From Eubacteriales bacterium (GTDB taxonomy: Bacteria > Bacillota > Clostridia > Oscillospirales > Butyricicoccaceae): a stretch of DNA of 64,000 nucleotides. The notes under the pieces are model-generated. The model was not told the origin of the DNA. It saw only the letters and a program-made list of their open reading frames with translations, and did no database searches. Where the stretch lies: NCBI GenBank assembly GCA_030539335.1, contig JAUNSG010000005.1, positions 124,001-188,000 of the forward strand, in the 5' to 3' direction. The first letter of the stretch is position 1. The number at the start of each line of letters is the position of its first letter. Of the stretch, positions 8,399-17,933 are shown one piece after another. Made by a program: the position numbers and the translations under genes.

Positions 8399-9634
8399 AT
8401 GAAGAAACCGGAAATTCTGTCACCAGCGGGTGATTTTGAGCGCCTGCGCTATGCCGTGGCATACGGTGCGGACGCTGTCTATCTGGCGGGCAAACAGTTT
8501 GGTATGCGTGCCGCCTCGGACAATTTCACGGAGGAAGAGTTAAAAGAAGGCATTGCCTACGCGCACGCCCGCGGGGTTAAAGTTTATGTCACCGTCAATA
8601 TCTCGCCGCGTTCCAATGAATTCCCGGAATTGGAGCAATATCTGCTGAAATTACAGGAATTTCATGCCGACGCACTGATTGTTTCGGATCTGGGAGTGAT
8701 CCGTATGGCACGACGAGTTATCCCTCAGATGCCGCTGCACATCAGTACACAGGCGAGCATTCTGAACGCAGAAGCAGCTCTGTTCTGGGTCGAGATGGGA
8801 GCGGAACGCATTGTATTGGCGCGTGAGCTCTCTCTCGAACAGATCAAGGAAATCCGCGAGGCAATCCCACCGGAGGTGGAAATCGAGTGCTTTGTGCACG
8901 GTGCCATGTGTATTTCCATTTCCGGACGCTGCCTGATCTCGAACTATACGACGGGACGCGATGCAAATCATGGTGCCTGCGCCCAGTCCTGCCGCTGGAA
9001 ATATGCCCTGATGGAGGAAAAACGTCCGGGCCAGTATTTCCCGGTGGAAGAGGATGAGCGCTATACCTATCTCTACAACTCTAAGGACATGTGCATGATT
9101 GAACATATTCCGGAGCTGGTGGATGCCGGCATTTCTTCCTTCAAGATCGAGGGACGTGCCAAAACCGCGTTCTATACCGCCGGGATTACCAGCGCCTATC
9201 GCCGGGCTGTAGATGCATATTTTGCTTCCGGCGACCCGAATTTCCAGCTTCCCAAGGAAATTGCAGAAGAAATCGGACGTGTCAGCCACAGAGAGTACTT
9301 TACCGGTTTCTATTTCGGCCGTGATCCCAAAGGACAGTATTATGATGACTGTATGTACATCCGTGATTGGGAAGTTGCTGCGCTGTTTGAATCCTGCGAC
9401 GAAGAGGGCAACGCCGTCTTTGTCCTGAAAAACCGTTTCTTTACAGGGGAGACTTTGGAGCTCATGCAGCCTGGGGAGCCGGTTTACCGTTTTTCCGTGG
9501 AATCCATGCAGAACGACGATGGCGAGGAGCTGGACGCAGCCCGCTCAGCAATGATGCGTGTTCATATGAAATTCCCGTTCCAGGTCAAAGAATTTGGCAT
9601 TTTACGCCGCGAAAAGCCGGTGCAAAACAGTTGA
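8399..9634 (+). CDS. U32 family protein (TrhP-like tRNA hydroxylation factor)
   Basis: A 411-residue U32 family member. Family landmarks: ILSPAGDFERLRYAVAYGADAVYLAG at the N-terminus, the VSDLGVIRMARR and STQASILNAEAALFW blocks, ECFVHGAMCISISGRCLISNYTTGRDANHGACAQSCRWKY (with the cysteines that in relatives bind an iron-sulfur cluster), and SFKIEGRAKTAFYTAG. Characterised members TrhP and RlhA hydroxylate tRNA or rRNA pyrimidines; older naming as collagenase-like peptidase is probably misleading. Start at ATG 8399 follows AAGGAG. The alaS promoter overlaps its stop codon. Confidence 0.9.
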   Translation: MKKPEILSPAGDFERLRYAVAYGADAVYLAGKQFGMRAASDNFTEEELKEGIAYAHARGVKVYVTVNISPRSNEFPELEQYLLKLQEFHADALIVSDLGVIRMARRVIPQMPLHISTQASILNAEAALFWVEMGAERIVLARELSLEQIKEIREAIPPEVEIECFVHGAMCISISGRCLISNYTTGRDANHGACAQSCRWKYALMEEKRPGQYFPVEEDERYTYLYNSKDMCMIEHIPELVDAGISSFKIEGRAKTAFYTAGITSAYRRAVDAYFASGDPNFQLPKEIAEEIGRVSHREYFTGFYFGRDPKGQYYDDCMYIRDWEVAALFESCDEEGNAVFVLKNRFFTGETLELMQPGEPVYRFSVESMQNDDGEELDAARSAMMRVHMKFPFQVKEFGILRREKPVQNS

Positions 9635-9658
9635 CATTTCTGTGGAATACGCTATAAT
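9631..9658 (+). promoter_or_regulatory. Promoter of the alaS T-box transcript
   Basis: TTGACA (9631-9636) and TATAAT (9653-9658) with a 16-bp spacer. The -35 box overlaps the stop codon of the U32 gene. Confidence 0.85.
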
Positions 9659-9664
9659 ATTTAA

Positions 9665-9905
9665 GGATATTGATTCACGCGATGAAGAAACGAGATATAG
9701 GACGATCTGCTTTTAGAGAGCAGGGGATGGTGGAAGCCCTGCAGCAGACTCTGTATCAGCCATTTCTGAGCTGTTTGGGATGACCAAACCGTCTGTCTGC
9801 GTTAAAGACACACTTGAGATGCTGGATTTTCCGGCAAATTAGGGTGGTACCGCGAAACAAGCTTTCGCCCCTAACCAGTTTTGGGGCGAAGGCTTTCTTT
9901 TTTCT
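9665..9905 (+). promoter_or_regulatory. T-box riboswitch of alaS
   Basis: The 315-bp gap before alaS is a T-box leader. The conserved T-box is GGTGGTACCGCG (9843-9854), directly followed by a terminator hairpin GCTTTCGCCCC / GGGGCGAAGGC and a T run (9861-9903). The stem I region carries the usual GATGGTGGAAG element (about 9726-9736). Uncharged tRNA(Ala) pairing would favour antitermination and alaS expression. A GCT triplet near 9770 is a candidate Ala specifier, not certain. Confidence 0.93.
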
Positions 9906-9950
9906 ATCGCATTTTGCTTGTAATAAATTAATGATTTGGAGGAATCATCT

Positions 9951-12593
9951 ATGCAATACATGGGTTTGAATGAAATCCGTGAAAAGTTCCTTTCCTTTAT
10001 GGAATCGAAAGGACATCTTCGCCTGCCGAGTTTTTCCCTGATTCCGCAGGGCGATAAGTCGCTGTTGCTGATCAACTCCGGCATGGCACCGATGAAGCCG
10101 TATTTCACCGGTGAACAGGAGCCGCCGCGTCACCGCGTCACGACCTGTCAGAAATGTATCCGCACCGGTGATATCGAGAACGTCGGTAAGACCGCACGCC
10201 ATGGCACCTATTTTGAAATGCTGGGCAACTTCTCCTTCGGCGATTATTTCAAGGAGGAAGCAATCGCGTGGAGCTGGGAGTTCCTGACGGAGGTTATGGG
10301 AATTCCGGCAGATCGTCTGTATCCGTCCATCTATGTGGATGACGAGGAAGCCTTCGAGATCTGGAATAAGCAGATCGGCATTCCGGAGGAGCGTATTTTC
10401 CGTTTTGGCAAAGAGGATAATTTCTGGGAGCATGGCTCCGGCCCGTGCGGCCCGTGCTCGGAGATTTATTTTGACCGCGGCGAAAAGTATGGCTGTGGCA
10501 AACCGGGCTGTACCGTTGGCTGCGACTGTGACCGTTATATGGAAGTATGGAATAACGTATTCTCCCAGTTTGACAACGACGGTCACAACAACTACACGGA
10601 ACTGAAGCAGAAGAACATTGACACCGGTATGGGCTTGGAACGTCTGGCCTGCGTGATGCAGGATGTAGATTCCCTGTTTGATGTCGATACAGTTCGCAAT
10701 ATTACCGACCATGTCACGAGAATTTCCGGCAAGAGCTATGGTCAGGACTATAAGACGGATGTTTCGCTCCGTGTTATCACCGATCATATCCGTTCTACCG
10801 TTATGATGATCTGTGACGGTGTCATTCCGTCCAACGAGGGCCGCGGCTATGTTCTGCGCCGCCTGCTGCGCCGTGCGGCACGTCATGGCAAGCTGCTTGG
10901 CATCGACAAGCCGTTCCTGTACCAGGTATGCGATACGGTGATTCAGGAAAATGCAGGCGCTTATCCGACCCTGCTGGAGAAGCAGGACTATATCCGTAAG
11001 GTCATTCAGGTGGAAGAGGAGCGTTTTGACGCGACGGTTGATGCCGGTCTGTCGATCCTGAATGAGATGATCGCAAAGGTCAAGGAATCTGGAAAAACTG
11101 AGCTTCCGGCGGAAGATACCTTCAAGCTGCATGACACGTATGGATTCCCGATCGATCTGACCATTGAAATTTTGGAAGAGCAGGGCATGACGACCAACCG
11201 CGATGGCTTTGATGCTCTGATTCAGGAGCAGAAGGAGCGCTCCCGTGAGGACCGCAAGCGTATGGGCGATGTCGGCTGGGTATCGGAGGATCTTGGCCTG
11301 GATAAGTCCATGCAGACGGAATTCTGCGGCTATGATTCTCTGACCTCGGAATCGGAGGTTCTGGCTCTGATTTCGGAAGGCGAGAGCACCGATGCCGTGC
11401 GCGGCGAGGGCACGAAGGTCACAGTTGTACTGGACCACACACCATTTTATGCCGAAATGGGTGGTCAGGTCCCGGATCATGGAACCATCTCACATGGCGA
11501 CTGCGTTGTCGCGATCGACAATGTCCAGAAGAGCGGCGATGGCCGCATTTATCTGCATTCCGGCGTTTTGAAATCCGGTATGCTCAGTCGCGGCGACACA
11601 GTAAACTGTACCGTTGATAAGGAACGCCGTCAGGCAATCTGCCGTTCCCATACGGCAACCCACCTGCTGCAGCAGGCGCTGCGTCAGGTGATCGGCAGCC
11701 ATGTTGAGCAGGCCGGTTCGTATACGGATGCAGATCATGTCCGTTTCGACTTTACCCACTTTGCCGCGATGACACCGGAAGAGATTTCCAAGGTAGAAGA
11801 GATCGTCAACGATGCAATTCTGGAAGGCATGGAGGTTGTCACGGAAGTCCTGCCGATTGAAGAGGCCAAGAAGAAGGGCGCAATGGCGCTGTTTGGTGAG
11901 AAATATGGGGAGTTTGTCCGCGTCGTACAGGCCGGTGACTTCTCGGTTGAGTTCTGCGGCGGCACACATCTGGATAACACGGCAAAGGCCGGTATGTTTA
12001 AAATTGTATCCGAAGCGTCTGTTGCAGCCGGTGTCCGCCGCATTGAGGCGCTGACTGGACGGGAAGTGACCAAGATGATCCGCAATATGGATTCCATGCT
12101 AAACGAGGCCGCTTCCGTACTCAAGACCTCGCCGAGTGAAATTATCGCTCGTACGACAGCGATTATGGAAGAGATTCGAACGATGAGCAAGGACATCGCC
12201 GGACTGAATGACAAGCTGGCGAACATGCAGCTTGCGGATCTGTTTAACGTATCGAGAGACATTGGAGGCATTGATGTCATTGCAACCAAGCTCAATGTCA
12301 CACCGGAAATCATGCGTTCTATGGGCGATGCCATCAAGGAAAAGAAGTCGAATGTCGTAGCGGTATTGTCCATTGTCCCAGCGCCAAATAAGGTTCAGCT
12401 TCTCTGTGTTGTCGGCAAGGATGCGCTGGCGAAGGGGGCACACGCTGGTAAGATTATCAAGGAAGTTGCCAAGCTCTGCGGCGGTGGCGGCGGTGGCCGT
12501 CCGGATTCCGCGTCTGCCGGCGGCAAGAAACCGGAGCAGCTTGAGGACGCTCTGGAAGCGGTCAACAATATTGTTGCTTCCATGGTGAAGTAA
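9951..12593 (+). CDS. alaS: Alanyl-tRNA synthetase
   Basis: Charges tRNA(Ala). At 880 residues it is full length. Domains in order: class II catalytic core (FLSFMESKGHLRLPSFSLIPQGD, GMAPMKPYFTG), tRNA recognition, the editing domain with its zinc-binding SHTATHLLQQAL and CGGTHLD motifs, and the C-terminal C-Ala domain ending in the glycine-rich GGGGGGRPDSASAGG. The start at 9951 has GGAGG at 9938-9942. Expression is controlled by the T-box leader just upstream. Confidence 0.98.
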   Translation: MQYMGLNEIREKFLSFMESKGHLRLPSFSLIPQGDKSLLLINSGMAPMKPYFTGEQEPPRHRVTTCQKCIRTGDIENVGKTARHGTYFEMLGNFSFGDYFKEEAIAWSWEFLTEVMGIPADRLYPSIYVDDEEAFEIWNKQIGIPEERIFRFGKEDNFWEHGSGPCGPCSEIYFDRGEKYGCGKPGCTVGCDCDRYMEVWNNVFSQFDNDGHNNYTELKQKNIDTGMGLERLACVMQDVDSLFDVDTVRNITDHVTRISGKSYGQDYKTDVSLRVITDHIRSTVMMICDGVIPSNEGRGYVLRRLLRRAARHGKLLGIDKPFLYQVCDTVIQENAGAYPTLLEKQDYIRKVIQVEEERFDATVDAGLSILNEMIAKVKESGKTELPAEDTFKLHDTYGFPIDLTIEILEEQGMTTNRDGFDALIQEQKERSREDRKRMGDVGWVSEDLGLDKSMQTEFCGYDSLTSESEVLALISEGESTDAVRGEGTKVTVVLDHTPFYAEMGGQVPDHGTISHGDCVVAIDNVQKSGDGRIYLHSGVLKSGMLSRGDTVNCTVDKERRQAICRSHTATHLLQQALRQVIGSHVEQAGSYTDADHVRFDFTHFAAMTPEEISKVEEIVNDAILEGMEVVTEVLPIEEAKKKGAMALFGEKYGEFVRVVQAGDFSVEFCGGTHLDNTAKAGMFKIVSEASVAAGVRRIEALTGREVTKMIRNMDSMLNEAASVLKTSPSEIIARTTAIMEEIRTMSKDIAGLNDKLANMQLADLFNVSRDIGGIDVIATKLNVTPEIMRSMGDAIKEKKSNVVAVLSIVPAPNKVQLLCVVGKDALAKGAHAGKIIKEVAKLCGGGGGGRPDSASAGGKKPEQLEDALEAVNNIVASMVK

Positions 12594-12641
12594 ATTATGG
12601 TATAATTGTTTCAATATTATCAGGGAGAGGAGGATATCCCT

Positions 12642-12980
12642 ATGTCGGATTGTCTTTTCTGCAAGATTATTGCGGGCGATGTTCCATCGAAAAAGGTCTA
12701 TGAGGACGAGTATGTCTATGCTTTCTATGACATCGATCCACAGGCCCCATCTCATTTTCTGGTGATTCCCAAAGCACATATTGCATCTGCGGCTGCGGTA
12801 ACACCGGAAAACAGTGTCTATGTAGCACACTGCTTTGAGGCCATCGCCAAAATTACCAAGGAGCTAGGAATTGAAAGCTTCCGTGTGGTCTCCAATATTG
12901 GAGAGCAGGCACAGCAGAGCGTGTTCCATCTTCATTTCCATGTCCTTTCCGGACGGGATATGACCTGGCCGCCAGGCTGA
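12642..12980 (+). CDS. HIT family protein (HinT-like)
   Basis: A 112-residue histidine-triad nucleotide hydrolase. The triad is FHLHFHVL close to the C-terminus; the N-terminus MSDCLFCKIIAGDVPSKKVYED is typical of the HinT/PKCI branch, including the CxxC pair. Members hydrolyse AMP-lysine or other adenylates. The start at 12642 follows GGAGAGGAGG. An extended -10 (TGGTATAAT, 12598-12606) suggests its own promoter after alaS. Confidence 0.93.
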   Translation: MSDCLFCKIIAGDVPSKKVYEDEYVYAFYDIDPQAPSHFLVIPKAHIASAAAVTPENSVYVAHCFEAIAKITKELGIESFRVVSNIGEQAQQSVFHLHFHVLSGRDMTWPPG

Positions 12981-13003
12981 GTTTTCCGATACGATGACAG
13001 ATT

Positions 13004-13031
13004 GAGGTGACACAACGTGTTGTGTCACCTC
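13004..13031 (+). terminator. Hairpin between the HIT gene and comEC
   Basis: A 13-bp perfect inverted repeat (GAGGTGACACAAC / GTTGTGTCACCTC) with a 2-nt centre. No T run follows, so it may be a weak terminator or processing site. Confidence 0.5.
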
Positions 13032-13076
13032 ACTTTCTAAATAGCAGGGTTTTGCGAAAGAAAGGGGAGAAGACAC

Positions 13077-15287
13077 ATGAAACGACCAGCGATCTGGTTT
13101 TCTGCCTTTTTTGCGGCTGGGGTCGCGTTGGAACTGTGGCAAGGACCTCGTCTCGCCCTGTTGCTTTTCTTTGCCGTTTTCTGTGTCCTCGGTATCCTTC
13201 TTTCCCGCCTTGTGAATCTGAGGGCGGTAGTCGTTGTCTGTCTTGTGGGCATCCTGTTGGGCGGTTTGTATGCCTCTGCCCGTGCGTTGCTGTTCGAGCA
13301 GCCTCGTTATGCGCTTGCGGGAACAACAAAGCAGCAGATTACCGTGACGGCAGTGGATTATCCAACGGTTTACGGAGAACAGCAGCGTGTCTCGGTATCC
13401 ATTCCGGCCGATGAATTGGGCCAGCACTTTCGGATGAAAACATTCCTCTATCTTCCGGTGCGGTCGCAGCCGATTCGGCCTGGGGATTCTATCACGGCGA
13501 ATATCTCATTTTATGTTCCTACTTCATCCGATGCGTTTGACCGCGCTACCTATTACCGCTCCCTCGGATACCCGGTTTTGGCGAGGGCAGAAACGGATTA
13601 CCCTATTTTTTTGAAGACAACGGATCGCATCCCGATTTTTTCTTATCCAAGAGCCGTGGGATATTTGTTTTCCCAGCAGATCGGCCGACTGTTTTCCGAA
13701 CGCAATGCGTCATTTCTTTCCGCACTTTTGGTCGGAGACCGCAGTAACCTGTCGACAGTAGATGCGAATCATCTGCGGAAAGCTGGATTGTCGCATGTGA
13801 TCGCAGTTTCCGGCCTCCATGTCGGTTTCTTGGTCACGCTGCTTTTGTTCTTGTTGGGACGACGTGTGGGAGCTTTTCTTGGCATTCCGATCTTAGTGCT
13901 GTTTCTGTTGATGGTGGGATGCTCGCCTTCCGTACTGCGTGCCTGCATCATGTATGGTGTAGTTCTGCTCGCGTTTGTGTTTCGGCGTGAAGCAGACAGC
14001 GTCAATTCGTTATTTTTTGCATTGCTTCTATGCTTGCTCTGGCAGCCAGCTGCACTGCTTTCAGCCAGTCTCCAGCTATCCTTTGCTTCGACTTTGGGGA
14101 TTCTCTGCTTTGCGGGTCGGATTCAGAAAGCACTGATGCCACCTGCCCAAAAGCTCCCGCGGATACCATTTCATCTGATTCGTTTTTTGACCGCATCGGT
14201 CGCGTGTTCGCTGTCTTCGCTCCTGCTGACATGGCCTATCCTGCTGTATCATTTCCGTTATCTGTCGGTCTTTTCCCTGTTCGCCAATTTGCTGGCGCTT
14301 TGGGCTGTCACGCTTGTCTTTCCCTTGGGATTCTTGGTCTGTGTTCTCAGCCTATTTTCTGCTCCCGTTGCAGCAATCCTCGCAGTTCCGGTATCGGCGC
14401 TCAGCACATATATCTGGTGGATTGCCGATCTCTTTGCCCGAATTCCTGGTGGTATATTATATTGCACGCGCTGGATTGACTGCCTTTTGCTTGGCCTTGT
14501 TCTAGTAGTTTGGGGGATGTTACTGTATCGTGCCAGACGCAGAACGATCGCGTTTTCCATCCCTATATTTCTTGTTTGCCTAATCCTCTATAGTTATGGC
14601 GATGTGGCGCGTATGCAGCATACGTGGAAAATGACCTGCCTTTCCGAAGGAGAAAATCAGGCGATTGTGGTCACCCATGGAGAACAGCTTGCATTGATCG
14701 ACTGCGGCGGAAGCGGGGATTGGAAGGCTTCGGATGATGTCTGCGAATATCTCGACTGGTGGGGGTATGACCAGGTTGATCTGCTGATCATCACCTCTTT
14801 GGATCAAGCACATGCCGAAAGCGTTTCCGATTTGGCGGAACGTGTTTCCATCCAAAGCGTCATTCTGCCAGACTCAGCTACGAAACAGGCCGAAGTGCTT
14901 TGTGCTCTGTTTGGAGATACCTGCCAGATTGTTTCCGAGACCAAAACACCGACCGCATTGGGAGTGCATGAGTTTCATCTGTCCGTCTTGCCGATAGATA
15001 ACTGCCTGGCGGTTCGCCTCGCGCCAGCGGCGGATACCATATGGATTTTGCACAGCCTGCATCCATCCCAGCTTTCCCTCTTGATGGCAGAGCAGCCGAT
15101 GCACAGCACGGCAATGGTGCTCTCCTCATCGTATTTGGAAGAAGAGGCTGCTTCGGTATGCGAAGACCTGGAGACAGAACAAATCATTTTGGAATCTGCC
15201 TGGGAAACTACAGAAGAACTGGCTGGAATTCCAGTCACCACAGTAAAACAAACCGGAGATTACACAAAAACATATCTCTATCCATAA
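13077..15287 (+). CDS. comEC: ComEC/Rec2 family DNA uptake channel
   Basis: Membrane channel for single-stranded DNA during competence. The 736-residue protein has an N-terminal hydrophobic pair, an extracytoplasmic OB-like region, and the competence domain with many membrane segments, recognised by ALLVGDRSNLS, HLRKAGLSHVIAVSGLHVGFLVTLL and GCSPSVLRACIMYG. The C-terminal part aligns with the metallo-beta-lactamase-like domain (LALIDCGGSGDWKASDDVCEYL) but its metal motif is degenerate: where relatives have HxHxDH it reads TSLDQAHAES (residues about 573-582). No other competence gene is in the window. holA follows 33 nt later, as in many Firmicutes. Confidence 0.93.
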   Translation: MKRPAIWFSAFFAAGVALELWQGPRLALLLFFAVFCVLGILLSRLVNLRAVVVVCLVGILLGGLYASARALLFEQPRYALAGTTKQQITVTAVDYPTVYGEQQRVSVSIPADELGQHFRMKTFLYLPVRSQPIRPGDSITANISFYVPTSSDAFDRATYYRSLGYPVLARAETDYPIFLKTTDRIPIFSYPRAVGYLFSQQIGRLFSERNASFLSALLVGDRSNLSTVDANHLRKAGLSHVIAVSGLHVGFLVTLLLFLLGRRVGAFLGIPILVLFLLMVGCSPSVLRACIMYGVVLLAFVFRREADSVNSLFFALLLCLLWQPAALLSASLQLSFASTLGILCFAGRIQKALMPPAQKLPRIPFHLIRFLTASVACSLSSLLLTWPILLYHFRYLSVFSLFANLLALWAVTLVFPLGFLVCVLSLFSAPVAAILAVPVSALSTYIWWIADLFARIPGGILYCTRWIDCLLLGLVLVVWGMLLYRARRRTIAFSIPIFLVCLILYSYGDVARMQHTWKMTCLSEGENQAIVVTHGEQLALIDCGGSGDWKASDDVCEYLDWWGYDQVDLLIITSLDQAHAESVSDLAERVSIQSVILPDSATKQAEVLCALFGDTCQIVSETKTPTALGVHEFHLSVLPIDNCLAVRLAPAADTIWILHSLHPSQLSLLMAEQPMHSTAMVLSSSYLEEEAASVCEDLETEQIILESAWETTEELAGIPVTTVKQTGDYTKTYLYP

Positions 15288-15320
15288 ATCGTTCTATTTT
15301 GTTGGAAAGGAGGGTTCCGG

Positions 15321-16379
15321 ATGGCAAAACCACGGAAAAAAGCACCGAATGGTGCATCTATCCTTAAACAGGATCTCAAAAACCATGAAATTGGACAACT
15401 CTATTTAATCGGTGGAGAGGAATCCTACTTAAAAGAGCATTATTTAAAAAAACTCATCGATGAAACGGTAGACGATACTTTTCGCGATTTCAATTATGAA
15501 GAATTTGAGGGAAATACGGTCACACTTGACCAATTGACCAACGCAATTGACAGTTATCCTGCCATGGCGGAACGCCGGGTCGTTGTCCTCAAGGATCTGG
15601 ATGTCTTTAAGGCTCCTGCGGCACTCAAAGAGCATTTACCGGATATTTTTTCCGATCTGCCGGATTACATCTGCCTGATCGTTTATTATGACACCATCGA
15701 GCTCAAGCCGGATAAACGCACCAAGCTCTATACACTGATCAATAAGGTCGGATGTATTGCAGAATTTTCGGAATTGGAACGCCACGACCTGCTTCCATGG
15801 GTTCGGCGTCATGCAGCCGCTTATCAAAAACATATCGCGGACGATACCTGCGATTATCTGTTGTTTTTATGTGGCACGTCGATGACCAATCTGCTCACAG
15901 AAATCAACAAAGCCTGCTCCCACAGTGTGACGGAGGAAGTAACACGGAAAGATATCGATGCGGTTTGCTCAAAGGTACTGGATGCCGTCATTTTTGATCT
16001 GACCGATGCCATTGCCGTTGCACGCTTTGACCGAGCATTGACCATCCTACATGACTTGCTTGCACAGAAGAATGAACCCATCGTATTGCTGTCCACGATA
16101 GCGCGTCACATCCAGCGTATGTATGCAGCCAAGCTGGTCGCGGAATCGCACGGATCGGAGAAAGATCTCATGGAGGTTCTGGATACCAAGTCACCTTATT
16201 ACGCACGCAAAATGCGGGATTCCGCCCGTACCATGGAATTGGGGTGGCTGCGAACTGCACTGCTTTTGTGTGGAGAAGCGGATATTTCGATGAAAACGAC
16301 CGGTACGGATCGTGAAAAGGTTCTGGAATTGCTGCTGCTTCGGTTGGCCTCGGAACAAAAGGCAGGAAAGCATCTATGA
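15321..16379 (+). CDS. holA: DNA polymerase III delta subunit
   Basis: A 352-residue clamp-loader delta subunit, which opens the beta clamp. Landmarks: QLYLIGGEESYLKEHYLKKLID at the N-terminus, an RRVVVLKDLD stretch, and the C-terminal collar region (ALTILHDLLAQKNEPIVLLSTIARHIQRMYAAKLV). The position directly after comEC is the usual one in Firmicutes. It overlaps rnmV by 4 nt. Confidence 0.93.
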   Translation: MAKPRKKAPNGASILKQDLKNHEIGQLYLIGGEESYLKEHYLKKLIDETVDDTFRDFNYEEFEGNTVTLDQLTNAIDSYPAMAERRVVVLKDLDVFKAPAALKEHLPDIFSDLPDYICLIVYYDTIELKPDKRTKLYTLINKVGCIAEFSELERHDLLPWVRRHAAAYQKHIADDTCDYLLFLCGTSMTNLLTEINKACSHSVTEEVTRKDIDAVCSKVLDAVIFDLTDAIAVARFDRALTILHDLLAQKNEPIVLLSTIARHIQRMYAAKLVAESHGSEKDLMEVLDTKSPYYARKMRDSARTMELGWLRTALLLCGEADISMKTTGTDREKVLELLLLRLASEQKAGKHL

Positions 16380-16966
16380 TTCGTATACAAGAAGCCATTA
16401 TTGTGGAAGGGCGTTATGACGTCAACAAGCTCAAACAGCTCGTCGATACCATCGTGATCGAAACCGGAGGCTTTTCTATTTTTAATAATCGTGAGAAACT
16501 GCAATTAATCCGCCGAATCGCAGAGCAACGCGGTATTTTGATCCTGACCGACAGTGATGGCGCCGGATTTGTCATTCGAAATTATTTAAAGGGGGCACTC
16601 CCTAAGGAGCAGGTGCGTCATGCTTACATCCCACAGATTGCAGGAAAAGAGCGGCGCAAAAACAAGGGCTCCAAAGAAGGTACGCTTGGCGTTGAGGGCG
16701 TTCCGGATTCGGTCATTTTGGACAGCCTGTATCGCGCTGGTGTGACTGTAATGGGAGAGACGGTACCGCGGGCAAGGCAGATTACCAAAGCTGATTTTTA
16801 CGAATGGGGATTATCCGGAGGACAGGGGAGTGCAGAACGGCGAAAGAAGCTGCTGCAAGCGATGCAGCTACCAAGTCATATGACGGCGAATGCACTGCTT
16901 GAATTTATCAATGCGGTAGCCGATCCTGCGCAGATAGAAGAATTGTTAAAAAGTATTGACGGATAA
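16376..16966 (+). CDS. rnmV: RNase M5 (Toprim, DUF4093)
   Basis: A 196-residue protein with an N-terminal Toprim domain and a DUF4093 C-terminal domain, the architecture of RNase M5, which matures the 5S rRNA precursor. Visible: the Toprim glutamate in IIVEGRYDVNKLKQLVD, the ETGGF loop, LILTDSDGAGFVIRNYL (DxD motif), and HAYIPQ followed by the basic RRKNKGSKEGTLGVEGV. Length matches the family. It is translationally coupled to holA (ATGA). Confidence 0.88.
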   Translation: MIRIQEAIIVEGRYDVNKLKQLVDTIVIETGGFSIFNNREKLQLIRRIAEQRGILILTDSDGAGFVIRNYLKGALPKEQVRHAYIPQIAGKERRKNKGSKEGTLGVEGVPDSVILDSLYRAGVTVMGETVPRARQITKADFYEWGLSGGQGSAERRKKLLQAMQLPSHMTANALLEFINAVADPAQIEELLKSIDG

Positions 16967-17027
16967 AACCACTCTGTATTACACTGGAAAAAGCATACAG
17001 ATATTTACTGTTTAGGAGAGAAAGACC

Positions 17028-17879
17028 ATGGAACAGAATTTACAGACACGCATTGCGCTGGGCAATGGCACGTCCATCCCATGCCTCGGCTTTGGCACCT
17101 GGAAGACGCCAGCTGAAGAGGCAGCCCGTTCGGTAGCAGAAGCTCTGCGCGTTGGATACCGCCACATCGATACAGCAACTGCTTACGGCAATGAGGGCGG
17201 TGTAGGAACAGCAATCGCAGAATCTGGTATTCCGCGCGAAGAAATTTTTCTGACCTCCAAGCTTTGGAATCCGCATCAGGGCTATCAATCTACGTTGGAT
17301 GCATTTTCACGTACGTTGGAGCAATTGAAAACGGATTACCTGGATCTCTATTTAATTCACTGGCCGCACGACCGCAAATATTTTGACAATTGGGAAGAAA
17401 AGAATCTTGAAACTTGGCGTGCTTTTGAAAAGCTGTACCGTGATGGCGCGATCAAAGCGATCGGCGTGAGCAATTTCCGCCCACGTCATTTGAAGAATAT
17501 CATGGATCATGCCGAAATCATGCCGATGGTGGATCAAGTAGAAATTCATCCAGGTATGCCACAGGATGAAATCCTTACGTTCTGCCGTGAGCACGCTATG
17601 CTGGTGGAGGGCTGGAGTCCGCTGTCTACCGGACGTATTTTTTCGGTTCCAGCGGTAAAAGAAATTGCCGACAAATATGGCAAGAGTATTGCACAGGTCT
17701 GCCTGCGCTGGAGTGTCCAGCGCGGTGTCATCCCGCTGCCAAAGTCCATCACGCCGTCCCGCATATTGGAAAACAGCCAGATTTTTGATTTTGAATTGGA
17801 GGATTCCGACATGCAGCGTATCAGTGCACTGACAGACTGTGGCTGGTCGGGACTGGATCCGGATAATCTGGTATATTAA
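17028..17879 (+). CDS. Aldo/keto reductase
   Basis: A 283-residue NADPH-dependent aldo/keto reductase, probably cytoplasmic. The catalytic tetrad is intact: Asp48 and Tyr53 (HIDTATAYGNE), Lys78 (TSKLWNPHQGY) and His111 (LIHWP). The signatures GVSNFRPRHL and IPLPKSITPSRILEN are also present. The sequence is close to the 2,5-diketogluconate/methylglyoxal-reductase-like group; the natural aldehyde is unknown. It could in principle reduce small aldehydes such as the acetaldehyde made by IslA further along, but a terminator and an opposing gene lie between them. Confidence 0.92.
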   Translation: MEQNLQTRIALGNGTSIPCLGFGTWKTPAEEAARSVAEALRVGYRHIDTATAYGNEGGVGTAIAESGIPREEIFLTSKLWNPHQGYQSTLDAFSRTLEQLKTDYLDLYLIHWPHDRKYFDNWEEKNLETWRAFEKLYRDGAIKAIGVSNFRPRHLKNIMDHAEIMPMVDQVEIHPGMPQDEILTFCREHAMLVEGWSPLSTGRIFSVPAVKEIADKYGKSIAQVCLRWSVQRGVIPLPKSITPSRILENSQIFDFELEDSDMQRISALTDCGWSGLDPDNLVY

Positions 17880-17892
17880 ATAGAATGAAAAC

Positions 17893-17933
17893 GCCTCTAA
17901 ACTCTCAAAACGAGAATTTAGAGGCATTTTTTT
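17893..17933. terminator. Bidirectional terminator
   Basis: GCCTCTAAA / TTTAGAGGC hairpin, extended by CTCTC/GAGA, with a T run on the + strand. It separates the aldo/keto reductase gene from the convergent recombinase gene. Confidence 0.88.

Noticed and set aside
9945..11480. 511-codon open frame on the - strand opposite alaS
   Set aside because: Shadow frame of alaS with no start signals.
13004..13031. Operator for a regulator of comEC
   Set aside because: The perfect repeat could be an operator, but its place right after the HIT gene makes a transcript-end hairpin simpler.
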